From the NCBI GenBank assembly GCA_030595055.1, contig JAUVEB010000005.1:1-32298 (forward strand): a DNA stretch of 32,298 nucleotides, in the 5' to 3' direction. Source of the stretch: Desulfuromonadaceae bacterium. GTDB taxonomy: Bacteria; Desulfobacterota; Desulfuromonadia; Desulfuromonadales; Geopsychrobacteraceae. The position numbers were made by a program, and so were the translations under genes. The notes beneath the pieces were generated by a model. That model had not been told where the DNA came from, searched no databases, and saw only the letters and a list, made by a program, of their open reading frames with translations. Below are positions 1-9,323 of the stretch, in pieces; the first letter of the stretch is position 1; every line of letters starts with the position of its first letter.

Positions 1-506
1 AAGTCAGCAATGCCATGTCTGCTTATCTGGACAGGGAGCCGCAGCCGAGTTTGGCCGGTTTTCTGGAAAAAGTTTCCCTGCTTGACGATGAGCGGCCCGG
101 CCGCAACGACAAGGACAAGAAACTGGCGGCCGATGCGGTCACCCTGATGAGCCTGCATTCGAGCAAAGGGCTGGAGTTTCCGGTGGTTTTCCTGGTCGGG
201 ATGGAAGAGGGTTATCTGCCGCATAAGAAAACCATCGATGAGACTTTTGATGTCGATGAGGAACGGCGGCTCTGTTATGTCGGGATGACCCGGGCGGAAA
301 AACAACTCATGTTGCTGGGGGCTCGCCGGAGGCGCAAATACGGTAAGTTGGAGCAACGTGAACCGAGTCGTTTCTTGAGCGAAATCCCGGAAACGTTGCT
401 CTTGAGGAATAAAAGCGGCAGACCTGAACAAGCAACCGCAGAACAGCAGGAGCAGAGTGCCAACCAGTTTTTCAGCGGCATCAGCCAGTTACTGGAAGAT
501 TCCTGA
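1..506 (+). CDS. UvrD/PcrA/Rep-family ATP-dependent DNA helicase, C-terminal part (5' truncated by window)
   Basis: Frame is open to the window edge; motifs [29 protein letters not shown] and [17 protein letters not shown] are typical UvrD motifs V/VI. Confidence 0.93.
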   Translation, partial: VSNAMSAYLDREPQPSLAGFLEKVSLLDDERPGRNDKDKKLAADAVTLMSLHSSKGLEFPVVFLVGMEEGYLPHKKTIDETFDVDEERRLCYVGMTRAEKQLMLLGARRRRKYGKLEQREPSRFLSEIPETLLLRNKSGRPEQATAEQQEQSANQFFSGISQLLEDS

Positions 507-629
507 CTTAATTCGTGCCGTCGGACTCTGTTCAGTGAAGAAAACGATCCTCAATCTGCCCGAGTTTGAACTGACGGCGGGATAACCGCACTGAACCGGG
601 GACAGAATTCAACTCTGTCCCCTGATGAT

Positions 630-1529
630 TCACTTCCGCAGATAGTCTCCGGCCCGATCGATCAGGTAGCGGGCAATGCTGCGACGCGGCGGCAATGTCG
701 GTAACTGATCGAGTTTATACCACGCGGCTTCCGCCAATTCATCTTCCTGTAGTTTGATCTTCCCGGCCAGATAATCGGCGACAAAACCGGTCATCATCTG
801 ACTGGGAAAAGGCCAGCACTGGCTGCCGACGTAGCGAAGATTGTTGACCTGAAGACCCGTCTCCTCGCGGATTTCTCTTTCCATCGCTTCTTCCAGTGAT
901 TCGCCGAATTCGACAAACCCGGCCACCAGTCCGAAACGACCGTCCGCCCATTCCGGTTTGCGCACCAGCAGAATTTCATCTCCTCTGACAATCAGACCGA
1001 TCACGCAAGGGTGAATGTGTGGGAAGTGCCGGCTGGCGCAGTTGTGACATTCCTTGCCCCATTCGCCCGGCAGTCGAACCAGCTGCTCTCCGCAATGGCT
1101 GCAGCGTCGGCTGGTTTTTTCCCAGTGTAAAATCATCTGTGCGATCCCGGCCAGCGACAAGAGTGCCGGCGGGAGCTGCGGGTTTCTGTCCTGCAACGAG
1201 ATCGTCTGAAAATCTGGCGGTAACTCTGCCTGCCGGGAAATGTCCAGCACCCGGCAGGGCTGCTCTTGCCAGTCACCGATATACAGGGGGGGGCGGACGC
1301 TGGTCAAAATCGGCGAATCCCCTTCAGGAAGCTGTGGCCCCGATGTTGTTGCCTTAATTAACAGGGAACTTCCTTGCAGGATCACCCATACTCCGGGGGT
1401 GCCCGGATCCCGGTCTGCTGTCGACAGCTGAAAATGGGCATCCAGGCCGGCCCGGTTGAACGGAAGATCGATTGTCGACGGGTAGCTGTCAGGTAGGCCG
1501 CAGTTCATTGGACCAGCCTGTTCTGCCAT
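630..1529 (-). CDS. nudC: NADH pyrophosphatase-type NUDIX hydrolase (NudC-like) with zinc ribbon
   Basis: Zn ribbon CSHCGEQ...CHNCASRHFPHIHPCVIGLI followed by NUDIX box GFVEFGESLEEAMEREIREETGL. Confidence 0.92.
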   Translation of the reverse strand: MAEQAGPMNCGLPDSYPSTIDLPFNRAGLDAHFQLSTADRDPGTPGVWVILQGSSLLIKATTSGPQLPEGDSPILTSVRPPLYIGDWQEQPCRVLDISRQAELPPDFQTISLQDRNPQLPPALLSLAGIAQMILHWEKTSRRCSHCGEQLVRLPGEWGKECHNCASRHFPHIHPCVIGLIVRGDEILLVRKPEWADGRFGLVAGFVEFGESLEEAMEREIREETGLQVNNLRYVGSQCWPFPSQMMTGFVADYLAGKIKLQEDELAEAAWYKLDQLPTLPPRRSIARYLIDRAGDYLRK

Positions 1530-2038
1530 GCATAACGCAGTAGGGTGATCTGGGTTTTCGCGTCGCAGATAACGCCGTCGGTGATCATTTGCAATGCCTT
1601 TTCAAGGGTTATCCTCACCGGCTCGATAAATTCGTTCTGCTCCAGGGCGGTGGCGGTTTTGGAGAGTTCTTCGGCGACAAACAAGTGAATCTGCTCATTG
1701 CAGAAACCGACACTGCTGTAAACCGCACCGAGCGGGGTGATCTTTGCCGCCTGGTAGCCGATCTCTTCCTGCAGTTCCCGAGCAATGCAGGCTTTGCCGT
1801 TCTCTCCCGGTTCCAGACGTCCAGCCGGAATTTCGTAAACATATTTCTCAACTGCCGGGCGAAATTGCCGGATCAAAATAACCTGCCCGTCGGAAAGGAC
1901 GGGCAATGCAGCCGCTCCGCCGGGATGCTGGACGATTTCAAAGCGGGCTTCGCGCTGATCCGGCATCCGGTGGGTCTCACGAGCCAGATCGAGAATGCGC
2001 CCCTGGTAGAGAATTTCTTCGCTTAGCTTACTCATCAA
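1505..2038 (-). CDS. NUDIX hydrolase, ADP-ribose pyrophosphatase-like
   Basis: NUDIX box GRLEPGENGKACIARELQEEIGY; overlaps the nudC start. Confidence 0.88.
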   Translation of the reverse strand: MMSKLSEEILYQGRILDLARETHRMPDQREARFEIVQHPGGAAALPVLSDGQVILIRQFRPAVEKYVYEIPAGRLEPGENGKACIARELQEEIGYQAAKITPLGAVYSSVGFCNEQIHLFVAEELSKTATALEQNEFIEPVRITLEKALQMITDGVICDAKTQITLLRYAWQNRLVQ

Positions 2039-2222
2039 TAAATCCTTTCTCGGTTGTTCCCGAGTGTAAAGAAATCCCGCTGAACTGGCAATGCGCAGGA
2101 GTAAAAAATAGTTTATTAAGGAAAAAATAATAATTAGCTGTTAATAATAGAAAAAAACCATTATTTTGCTAAACTCCCTGGAGAAATAAAAACGTTACTT
2201 TGTCCGCATAAGGGGGAACCGA

Positions 2223-2366
2223 ATGTCCGGTAAATTTCAGAAAATCAATTTTGAGCTCGATAAATTACCGACCATGCCGACTGTGGCGACGCAGATGCTT
2301 GAGTTGATCAGCTCCGAGGAGATGAGCGCTGGAGGTTATTCGGTGAATTTGAGTTTTTTTGCATGA
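2223..2366 (+). pseudogene. Truncated N-terminal fragment resembling an HDOD-domain protein
   Basis: 47-aa frame MSGKFQKINFELDKLPTMPTVATQMLELISSEEM...; LPTMPTVATQMLELI resembles the start of HDOD domains, and the ORF then stops. Confidence 0.45.
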
Positions 2367-2437
2367 GGGAGTACCGGATGAGTGAATATGCAGAGTTGTT
2401 TCGCGCCATTTACCCAGGTGCGGGGAGAGGCTAGTGG

Positions 2438-3913
2438 ATGTCACGCGGTTTTAAACACAGATTGATTCTCTCCCTCCTGCTGCTGTTCAGCGTGGTGCTT
2501 GCAGTAGCCGCTGGGTTCATCTCGCCGCCACCTGCGGTCGCGGTGGAACAGGAGCTGTTATGTCAGCTCCTCTGCCATGAAGATGTTATTTTATGGGGAA
2601 GTGTCGGAATGGCGCTGGTTCTGCTCGGGTTTGGCCTCTTTCTGGTCTGGAATCGGGGACTGCACGCCGAGGTGAAGCGACGTAAGGTGACCGAACGGGC
2701 GCTGTTCGATTCCGTTCTGCAGTACCGGCACCTGGTCCAGTCCGTTCCCCACGGTATTGTTGAGATCGGCCGGGCCGGAGAAATTCTCTTTAATAACGAA
2801 CCGTTTTGTCAACTGATCGGTGTGCAGGAAAAGAACTTACAGGGTCACAGTTTCGCCGAATTTGTGGTGGATAAGGAGCAGCTGACGGCTCTGTTGCCGC
2901 AATTGACGGCCGCAGAGGCTGTGCCGGGCCATTTCACCGAACAGCTTGAATTGCGTTCGCGGCAGGGGCAGAGCGTCGCGGTGCAGATTGATTTCGACCG
3001 CAGCCAGTCAGTGCTTGACGTACAGTCCGCCATCATCATTATCACCGACCTCACCCGTAGCCTGACGGCGGAAAAAGCCCGGGACAAAAATGCCGAGCTG
3101 GCGCGGGAGCTGAGGAGCCGGATTGACGAGGTTGAAGAACTGAACCGGGTGACGCTGTATCTTGCGGAAGATTTGCGCAGCAGCAACGCTGAACTGCAGC
3201 AAAAGACCGTGGATCTGAGTGAGGTGAACCGGGATCTGGAGTCGTTTTCCTACTCGGTTTCCCACGATTTGCGGGCACCGCTGCGCCATATCATGGGCTT
3301 TGCCGAGATTTTATCGGATGCTGCCGCGGCGGAACTTTCCGCAGACAATCGTCGTTATCTGGATAAAATCAAAAAATCTGCCGGTAATATGAGTCGCCTG
3401 ATCAACGATTTGTTGACTTTTTCGCGGGCCGGGCGTACAGAACTCACCTTTAGTGAGGTTGATACCGACCCACTCGTTAAGGAAGAGATCGAGAACTTTG
3501 CTGCTGAAACCGCCGGACGTCAGATTGACTGGCAGGTTGGGAATCTTCCGGTGGTTACGGCTGACCTGGGGACTTTGCGGCAGGTGTTCAACAACCTGCT
3601 GGAGAATGCGGTCAAGTACAGTTCGACCCGCGAACAGGCGGTTATCAAGGTTGAGGCTGAACAAACCGGCGATGAGTGGGTCTTTGCCGTGCATGATAAC
3701 GGAGCTGGTTTCAATCCGGAACTTGCCGATAAACTGTTCAAAGTTTTCAGTCGCTTGCATCGGCAGGAGCAGTTTGACGGAACCGGGGTCGGTTTGGCTA
3801 TCGTGCGACGCATTCTCCAACGGCACGGTGGGCGAATCTGGGCACAAGGAGCTGTTGATCAGGGCGCCGGCTTTTATTTTTCACTGCCGATTGTGAAGAG
3901 GGCTCAGTCATGA
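2438..3913 (+). CDS. Membrane-anchored PAS-containing sensor histidine kinase
   Basis: N-terminal TM segments, PAS-like region, HisKA SYSVSHDLRAPLRHIMGFAEIL, HATPase N/G boxes NNLLENAVKYSS, DNGAGF, GTGVGLAIVRRI. Confidence 0.93.
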   Translation: MSRGFKHRLILSLLLLFSVVLAVAAGFISPPPAVAVEQELLCQLLCHEDVILWGSVGMALVLLGFGLFLVWNRGLHAEVKRRKVTERALFDSVLQYRHLVQSVPHGIVEIGRAGEILFNNEPFCQLIGVQEKNLQGHSFAEFVVDKEQLTALLPQLTAAEAVPGHFTEQLELRSRQGQSVAVQIDFDRSQSVLDVQSAIIIITDLTRSLTAEKARDKNAELARELRSRIDEVEELNRVTLYLAEDLRSSNAELQQKTVDLSEVNRDLESFSYSVSHDLRAPLRHIMGFAEILSDAAAAELSADNRRYLDKIKKSAGNMSRLINDLLTFSRAGRTELTFSEVDTDPLVKEEIENFAAETAGRQIDWQVGNLPVVTADLGTLRQVFNNLLENAVKYSSTREQAVIKVEAEQTGDEWVFAVHDNGAGFNPELADKLFKVFSRLHRQEQFDGTGVGLAIVRRILQRHGGRIWAQGAVDQGAGFYFSLPIVKRAQS

Positions 3914-4020
3914 TGAACAAGGGAGGCCTCTGTAACCGCAGATTCGTTTCAGTATGTTGAGTCGGTGGTTATTTACGCGAATGTAGGGTGGGCGATGCAC
4001 TGATCATGGCATATCCCGCG

Positions 4021-4095
4021 TAGGGGCGCTGCTTGCCGCGCCCTCTTGACAGATTACAGCTTCGCTATCAGGGCGCAGCAAGCGGCGCCCCTACT
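4021..4095. repeat. REP/MITE-like imperfect palindrome
   Basis: Left arm taggggcgctgcttgccgcgccct and right arm agggcgcagcaagcggcgccccta are near-perfect inverted repeats (2 mismatches). Confidence 0.75.
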
Positions 4096-4142
4096 GACGT
4101 ACCAGGGGTGAATCTTGTATTCGACCGAACGGAGGAGATGCC

Positions 4143-6473
4143 TTGATTCCACCTGAACTGCATATCCTGCATATTGAAGACAGTGATCTGGATGCCGAAC
4201 TGGTGCGTTTTACCCTTGAAAACGGCGGTATCCCCTGTGACATCTGCTGGGTCGATAACTTTCCCGCCTTCGTGGAAGAGTTGGAAACCAACCGTTATGA
4301 TCTGATTCTGGCCGATTTTTCCCTGCCTGATTGCGACGGTTACAAGACCCTCGCGGTGGCTCAGGAAAAAGCCCCGCAAACCCCCTTTGTACTGGTAACC
4401 GGGGCCATCGGGGAAGAACTGGCCATTGACTCCATCAAGGCTGGAGTGACCGACTATGTCCTGAAAAGCAACCTGGTTCGCCTGAAAACGGCCGTTCCAC
4501 GGGCCATTGAAGAAGCCAGGGCCAGTTGGGAAAAACGTCAGGCCCTGGCCGATCTGCAACTGAGCGAAGAGCGTTTTGAGCTGGCGGTGAAGGGCTCCGG
4601 TGCCGGGCTCTGGGACTGGTCGGATGTCAATGAGGAGCAGATGTGGTGGTCGCCCCGGATCTATGAACTTTTTGGTCTGGATGATGGTGAACTGCCGCCG
4701 ACCCGCAGCCAGTTTTATACCTTGCTCCATCCCGATGATGTCGCCGAAGCCAAGGCGGCGATCCGGCGTCATCTGCTTGAGCGAGTGCCTTATGACGTGC
4801 AGTATCGCCTCTACAACAAACAGGGGAAGCTGATCTGGTTGCGTTCGCGGGGCAAGGCGATTTGGGATGCAAACGGTCAGGCCACGCGGATGGCCGGATA
4901 CCTCCAGGATATTACCGGCCGGAAAAAAGCCCAGGAGGAGCGCCGAAAGCTTGACGAGAAATATCGGGCGATCATCAAATCGGCCCGGGACGCCATCGTC
5001 ATGATCGATGCGGCGGGTCTGGTCACCCTCTGGAATCCAGCTGCAGAGCGGATGCTCGGTTTCTCCCCGGATGAGATCCTGGGCAGAGTATTGCACGAGA
5101 CGATTATGCGCCCTGCCGATCAGCAAAAAATCTGTCTGTGCAAGTATCTACAGGGCGCCAGAAAGAATGAAGCAGCGGTGGAATTGACGGTTGCTGACAA
5201 GAACGGTCAACAGGTGCCGGTCGAACTGACCGCAAGTGCTGTCTTTCAGGATGAACAGTGGTACGGTATCGGCATCCTGCGGGATATCAGCGAGCGCAAG
5301 CAGGCGGAACAGCGGCAGCGCGATCTGGAACAGCAGTTGCGGCAGACCCAGAAGATGGAAGCGATCGGGACTCTCGCAGGCGGTATCGCGCATGATTTCA
5401 ACAATATCCTGGCTTCGATCCTGGGTTATGCGGCGATGCTGGAAAAACAGCTGTCCGTCGGCAGTCGGCAGCATCGGGATCTGTTGGAAGTTCTCAATGC
5501 GGCCGACCGGGCTAAATTGCTGGTGCGGCAGATTCTGACCTTCAGCCGTCAGGGTGGGCAGGAAAAGTGTCCGGTTCAGGTCGGCCTGATCGTCAAGGAA
5601 GCTTTGAAGCTGCTCCGGGCTTCCCTGCCGTCAACGATTGAGATTGAGCAATCGATTGCCCCGATCGATGAAGTGGTCCTGGGTGATGCGACCCAGATCC
5701 ACCAGGTGATGATGAATCTCTGTACCAACGCCTACCATGCTATGCCGAAGGGTGGAGTGCTGCGGGTCTCTTTGCAAAAAACTGATCTTGGTGCAGCAAA
5801 TTTCTGGCAGTTGCCGGCTGGACCGTATCTGGAGCTGCAGGTTTGCGATACCGGGACCGGCATCGAAGCGGCCATTCTTGAGCGGATATTTGACCCTTAT
5901 TTTACCACCAAGGATGCCGAGACCGGAACCGGGCTCGGTCTCTCCATGGTCCGGGGAATCATCGATGGTTTACAGGGAAAGATCTCTGTTGCCGGCCGTT
6001 TGGGTGAGGGCACGACCTTTACCATCCTGCTGCCTTGCCGACTGTTTGTCGAGGAAGAGATTGAGGACATCATGGAAGTGACCGAGGTGTGGGGGAATGA
6101 GCATATTCTGCTGGTTGACGACGAGATGAGTCTGGTTGTCGTCGGCAAGGAGTACCTTGAAGATTTCGGCTATCGGGTGACGATCCAGACCGGCAGCTCC
6201 GCAGCATTGCGGCAGGTGCAAGCTGAGCCGGGCAGGTTCGATCTGGTCATCACCGACTTGACCATGCCGCACATGACCGGAATCGAGCTGGCCCGGGAAC
6301 TTAAAAAGGTTGCTCCGGAGCTGCCGGTTATTCTCTGCTCCGGCCTGCAGATGTCACTCGACTCTGAAGGGGTCGCTGGTACGGGTATTCGCCAGGTGTT
6401 GCTGAAGACAGAGATGTTTGATAGATTGCCGACCCTGTTGCGGATGATTTTTACTCAGGGAGGGGATGATTGA
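4143..6473 (+). CDS. Hybrid sensor histidine kinase: REC-PAS-PAS-HisKA-HATPase-REC
   Basis: TTG start after GGAGGAG; N-terminal REC (ILHIEDSDLDAELV...DLILADFSLPDCDG), PAS regions, HisKA GTLAGGIAHDFNNILASILGYAAML, HATPase, C-terminal REC (ILLVDDEMSL...DLVITDLTMPHMTG). Confidence 0.93.
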   Translation: MIPPELHILHIEDSDLDAELVRFTLENGGIPCDICWVDNFPAFVEELETNRYDLILADFSLPDCDGYKTLAVAQEKAPQTPFVLVTGAIGEELAIDSIKAGVTDYVLKSNLVRLKTAVPRAIEEARASWEKRQALADLQLSEERFELAVKGSGAGLWDWSDVNEEQMWWSPRIYELFGLDDGELPPTRSQFYTLLHPDDVAEAKAAIRRHLLERVPYDVQYRLYNKQGKLIWLRSRGKAIWDANGQATRMAGYLQDITGRKKAQEERRKLDEKYRAIIKSARDAIVMIDAAGLVTLWNPAAERMLGFSPDEILGRVLHETIMRPADQQKICLCKYLQGARKNEAAVELTVADKNGQQVPVELTASAVFQDEQWYGIGILRDISERKQAEQRQRDLEQQLRQTQKMEAIGTLAGGIAHDFNNILASILGYAAMLEKQLSVGSRQHRDLLEVLNAADRAKLLVRQILTFSRQGGQEKCPVQVGLIVKEALKLLRASLPSTIEIEQSIAPIDEVVLGDATQIHQVMMNLCTNAYHAMPKGGVLRVSLQKTDLGAANFWQLPAGPYLELQVCDTGTGIEAAILERIFDPYFTTKDAETGTGLGLSMVRGIIDGLQGKISVAGRLGEGTTFTILLPCRLFVEEEIEDIMEVTEVWGNEHILLVDDEMSLVVVGKEYLEDFGYRVTIQTGSSAALRQVQAEPGRFDLVITDLTMPHMTGIELARELKKVAPELPVILCSGLQMSLDSEGVAGTGIRQVLLKTEMFDRLPTLLRMIFTQGGDD

Positions 6474-6567
6474 AAGAGACAGTTTCCTGGGCGAAAAATT
6501 CTAATTGTTCAAGATACCCTGAAATCAATAGACCTCCATGAGAAACCTGTTATAATTCCTCTGCGAA

Positions 6568-7002
6568 ATGAGTTCGTCCCTGCCTGAAGAGAGGATCGAC
6601 TGTTCCATGTGTGCAGAATTTTTCACCGCCGGCGGCGGCGGAAAAAAAATTCTTTATGTCGATGACGAGGAAAGCCTGGCCTTGCTTGGCGAGGAGTTTC
6701 TGAGCGATCTCAACTACCGGGTGACCTGTGCCTTTGGCGGGGAACAGGCTCTCAGCCTTTTTCGGGATGCTGAAGATGGTTTTGATCTGGTCGTGACCGA
6801 CTTGACGATGCCGGGGATGAGCGGGATTCAACTGGCTCAGGAGTTTTACCGCATCTCGCCGGAGACGCCGGTGATCCTTTGCTCCGGGCATCTGTTGACG
6901 ATGGAAGAGGAGGGGATGGCAAAGACCAATATTAAAGCGGTGTTGATCAAGACAGATGTCTGCGTCAAGTTGCCGATGCTGCTGGAAAAATATCTTTGCT
7001 GA
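6568..7002 (+). CDS. Stand-alone response regulator receiver protein
   Basis: REC motifs ILYVDDEESL, DLVVTDLTMPGMSG, LIKTDV; similar to the C-terminal REC of the preceding kinase. Confidence 0.9.
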   Translation: MSSSLPEERIDCSMCAEFFTAGGGGKKILYVDDEESLALLGEEFLSDLNYRVTCAFGGEQALSLFRDAEDGFDLVVTDLTMPGMSGIQLAQEFYRISPETPVILCSGHLLTMEEEGMAKTNIKAVLIKTDVCVKLPMLLEKYLC

Positions 7003-7025
7003 TTGGTCATGTGAGTGCAGGGTTC

Positions 7026-7060
7026 AAAAAAGCCGCTTCTGAAAAGAAGCGGCTTTTTTT
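7026..7060 (+). terminator. Rho-independent terminator after the response regulator
   Basis: aaaaaagccgcttctgaaaagaagcggcttttttt hairpin with T-run. Confidence 0.88.
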
Positions 7061-7134
7061 GATGGGAACAACAGTGGTTCGTTACCCAAAAAACAGATCC
7101 CGGGAAAGCCAGAGAATCACGATCGGTCTGCTGC

Positions 7135-7398
7135 TCACTTCCAGGAAAAGAGCTTTTTCTTTTTCTTCAGCGCAGCTTCTTCCAGGTTGCCGATGACCGG
7201 GAAACGTTCAATGAGCGTCCGCACATGGGGGGCCGATTTCAGGGCTTGGGTCAGATCCTGACCGGCCTGGTGAATCCCTTCATGGTGACCGTTTTTCCAG
7301 CGGAGACTGTCAGAGACATTGTAGATTGTTCCGCTCACCGCGACGTAGGCGGGACGCCCTTCGCGACCATCATTTTGCGCCAGTTCTGTGGTTGTCAT
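7135..7398 (-). CDS. Cytochrome b5-like heme/steroid-binding domain protein
   Basis: RPAYVAVSGTIYNVSDSLRWKNGHHEGIHQAGQDLTQALKSAPH matches the cyt b5 HxxG/AG(Q/K)D(L/A)T pattern; ATG at 7398 chosen (ORF track gives 7413). Confidence 0.8.
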   Translation of the reverse strand: MTTTELAQNDGREGRPAYVAVSGTIYNVSDSLRWKNGHHEGIHQAGQDLTQALKSAPHVRTLIERFPVIGNLEEAALKKKKKLFSWK

Positions 7399-7400
7399 TC

Positions 7401-9323
7401 TCATTTCCCGCAACGTTTATAGTATGTCGACCCCCGCAGGCGGGCGGCGAACTGATCAAGGATCTCCCGTCGCTCGGTCAGGTTAATCTTGCCGTCGCGA
7501 ACCGCCTGTTCCGTCTTGGTACGAAAGTCTTCGAACAATGTTTCCGGATGATATTCCACGTAGCTGAGAACTTCAGCAATGCTGTCACCGGAAATTTCCT
7601 TGACCAGGTCAAAGCTGCCGTCCTCGTTGAGCCGGATACTGAGGACGTTGGTGTCGCCGAACAGGTTGTGCAGATCCCCGAGGGTTTCCTGGTAAGCTCC
7701 CATCAGGAAGACGCCGAGAATGTAATCTTCGTTTTCCTTGAGTTGGTGCAGGGGCAGGGTCTGCTGTTCCCCACCGTTGAGGACAAAACAGTCGAGCTTG
7801 CCGTCGCAATCGCAGGTCAAGTCGGAAATAATGCCGTCGCGGATCGGGGCTTCATGCAGTCGGTGGATCGGTAAAACCGGGTAAACCTGGCCGATGGCCC
7901 AAGTGTCGGGCAGCGACTGGAAAACGCTGAAATTGCCGTAATAGATATCTGCCAGACTTTTGCGCAGCTCATTCAGGCCGGGAGCGTCGGGGCTTGCCGC
8001 AGTCAGTTCAGTCGTGACTCGTCGGGCGATACTTAAAAACAGGTTCTCGGCCAACGAGCGTTGCCGCAGGTTGAGTTCTCCCTGACGGAAAAGTTCGCGA
8101 ATCCGGTCACGGTTGGCCAGCGCTTCGTTATAGGTGAGAAAGGGATCCGCTTCTTGTTGTTGCTGATGTAACACGAACTGACGGGCGACTAAGGGCGGTG
8201 CATCCGCCGGGCAGTTTTCAGGCAAGGACAGAGGTTCGAAGCGCAGCACGTCAAGGATGTCGAACAGCAGCATGGTGGTATGGGCCACCGTGGCTCGTCC
8301 CGATTCTGTGATCAGGGTCGGATGTGCAACCTGTTTGCGGTCGAGAGTTGCCGCGACGGTTTCCACCAGGCAGCGACAGTAACCGGCCATGTCGTAATTG
8401 CGTGAATGGCTCTGTTTTGATTGGTTGCCGATGTAGTCGACGGCCAGGCCGCCCCCCAGGTCAAGGTATTGCAGTGGCACACCTTCTTCTGCCAGATCGG
8501 CATAAAAGCGGCCGGCTTCACGAACCCCGGCGCGTATTTCCTCGATATCGGGAATCTGTGAGCCGAGATGGCAGTGGAGCAGTTGCAGGCAGCCGAGCAT
8601 ATCTGCCTGGCGGAGCTGATCAACGACAGCGACCAGTTGTGCCGTGCTCAGGCCGAAACTGCTGCGATCACCGGTGGTTTCGGTCCAGAGTCCACCGACT
8701 TTCACCGAAACCTTGATCCGCACACCGATCAGCGGCTTGATGCCGGTCGCCTTGCTGCGTTCGAGGAGCAGCGGCAGCTCGGTCGGCGACTCGATGACAA
8801 AGAAACAGCGGTAACCCAGCTTGCCGGCCCAGAGGCCGAGATCAATGAATTCACGGTCTTTATAACCATTACAGATCAGCAGCCCGCCTTCATTCAGGTT
8901 GGCCAGGGCGAGCAGCAGTTCGGCTTTACTTCCGGCTTCCAGGCCATGACCATAGGCGGCACCGAAACGACTGATTTCGCGGATGACCTGGCACTGCTGG
9001 TTGACCTTGACCGGAAAAACGCCCTGGTATCGACCCCGGTAACCCGCCTCGGCCATTGCCGTCGCGAAGCTCTCGTTGAGCAGTTGGATTCTTTCATCAA
9101 GCAGGTTTTCCACCCGCAGCAGCAAGGGAAAGTCATAGCCGCGTTGCTTGGCCCCGGTGACGATATCGATGAGCGGGATGGCGACTTCGCCGGACGGGAA
9201 TTGACCCTTGACCCGGACATTGCCGTCAGCGGAAAGGTCAAAATTCCCTTTGCCCCACTGGTGAATGCCGTAAAGCTCGGCGGAATCTTTGCTGCTCCAC
9301 GCGGTTGCTTGAGTTCGCTTCAT
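7401..9323 (-). CDS. speA: Biosynthetic (PLP-dependent) arginine decarboxylase
   Basis: 640 aa with SpeA-type motifs YGIHQWGKGNFDLSADGNVRV, GVFPVKVNQQ, LHCHLGSQI, YLDLGGGLAVDY, LTCDCDGKLD. Confidence 0.95.
   Translation of the reverse strand: MKRTQATAWSSKDSAELYGIHQWGKGNFDLSADGNVRVKGQFPSGEVAIPLIDIVTGAKQRGYDFPLLLRVENLLDERIQLLNESFATAMAEAGYRGRYQGVFPVKVNQQCQVIREISRFGAAYGHGLEAGSKAELLLALANLNEGGLLICNGYKDREFIDLGLWAGKLGYRCFFVIESPTELPLLLERSKATGIKPLIGVRIKVSVKVGGLWTETTGDRSSFGLSTAQLVAVVDQLRQADMLGCLQLLHCHLGSQIPDIEEIRAGVREAGRFYADLAEEGVPLQYLDLGGGLAVDYIGNQSKQSHSRNYDMAGYCRCLVETVAATLDRKQVAHPTLITESGRATVAHTTMLLFDILDVLRFEPLSLPENCPADAPPLVARQFVLHQQQQEADPFLTYNEALANRDRIRELFRQGELNLRQRSLAENLFLSIARRVTTELTAASPDAPGLNELRKSLADIYYGNFSVFQSLPDTWAIGQVYPVLPIHRLHEAPIRDGIISDLTCDCDGKLDCFVLNGGEQQTLPLHQLKENEDYILGVFLMGAYQETLGDLHNLFGDTNVLSIRLNEDGSFDLVKEISGDSIAEVLSYVEYHPETLFEDFRTKTEQAVRDGKINLTERREILDQFAARLRGSTYYKRCGK

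Noticed and set aside
2364-2434. Selenocysteine reading of the TGA ending the HDOD-like fragment
   Set aside because: Readthrough meets another stop within a few codons (ggg agt acc gga tga), so recoding is not supported.
3311-3847. Minus-strand ORFs overlapping the first histidine kinase
   Set aside because: Antisense to HisKA/HATPase motifs; no independent evidence.
4068-5126. 352-aa minus-strand ORF opposite the hybrid histidine kinase
   Set aside because: Shadow ORF antisense to a well-supported kinase; no recognisable domain, low-complexity composition typical of antisense frames.
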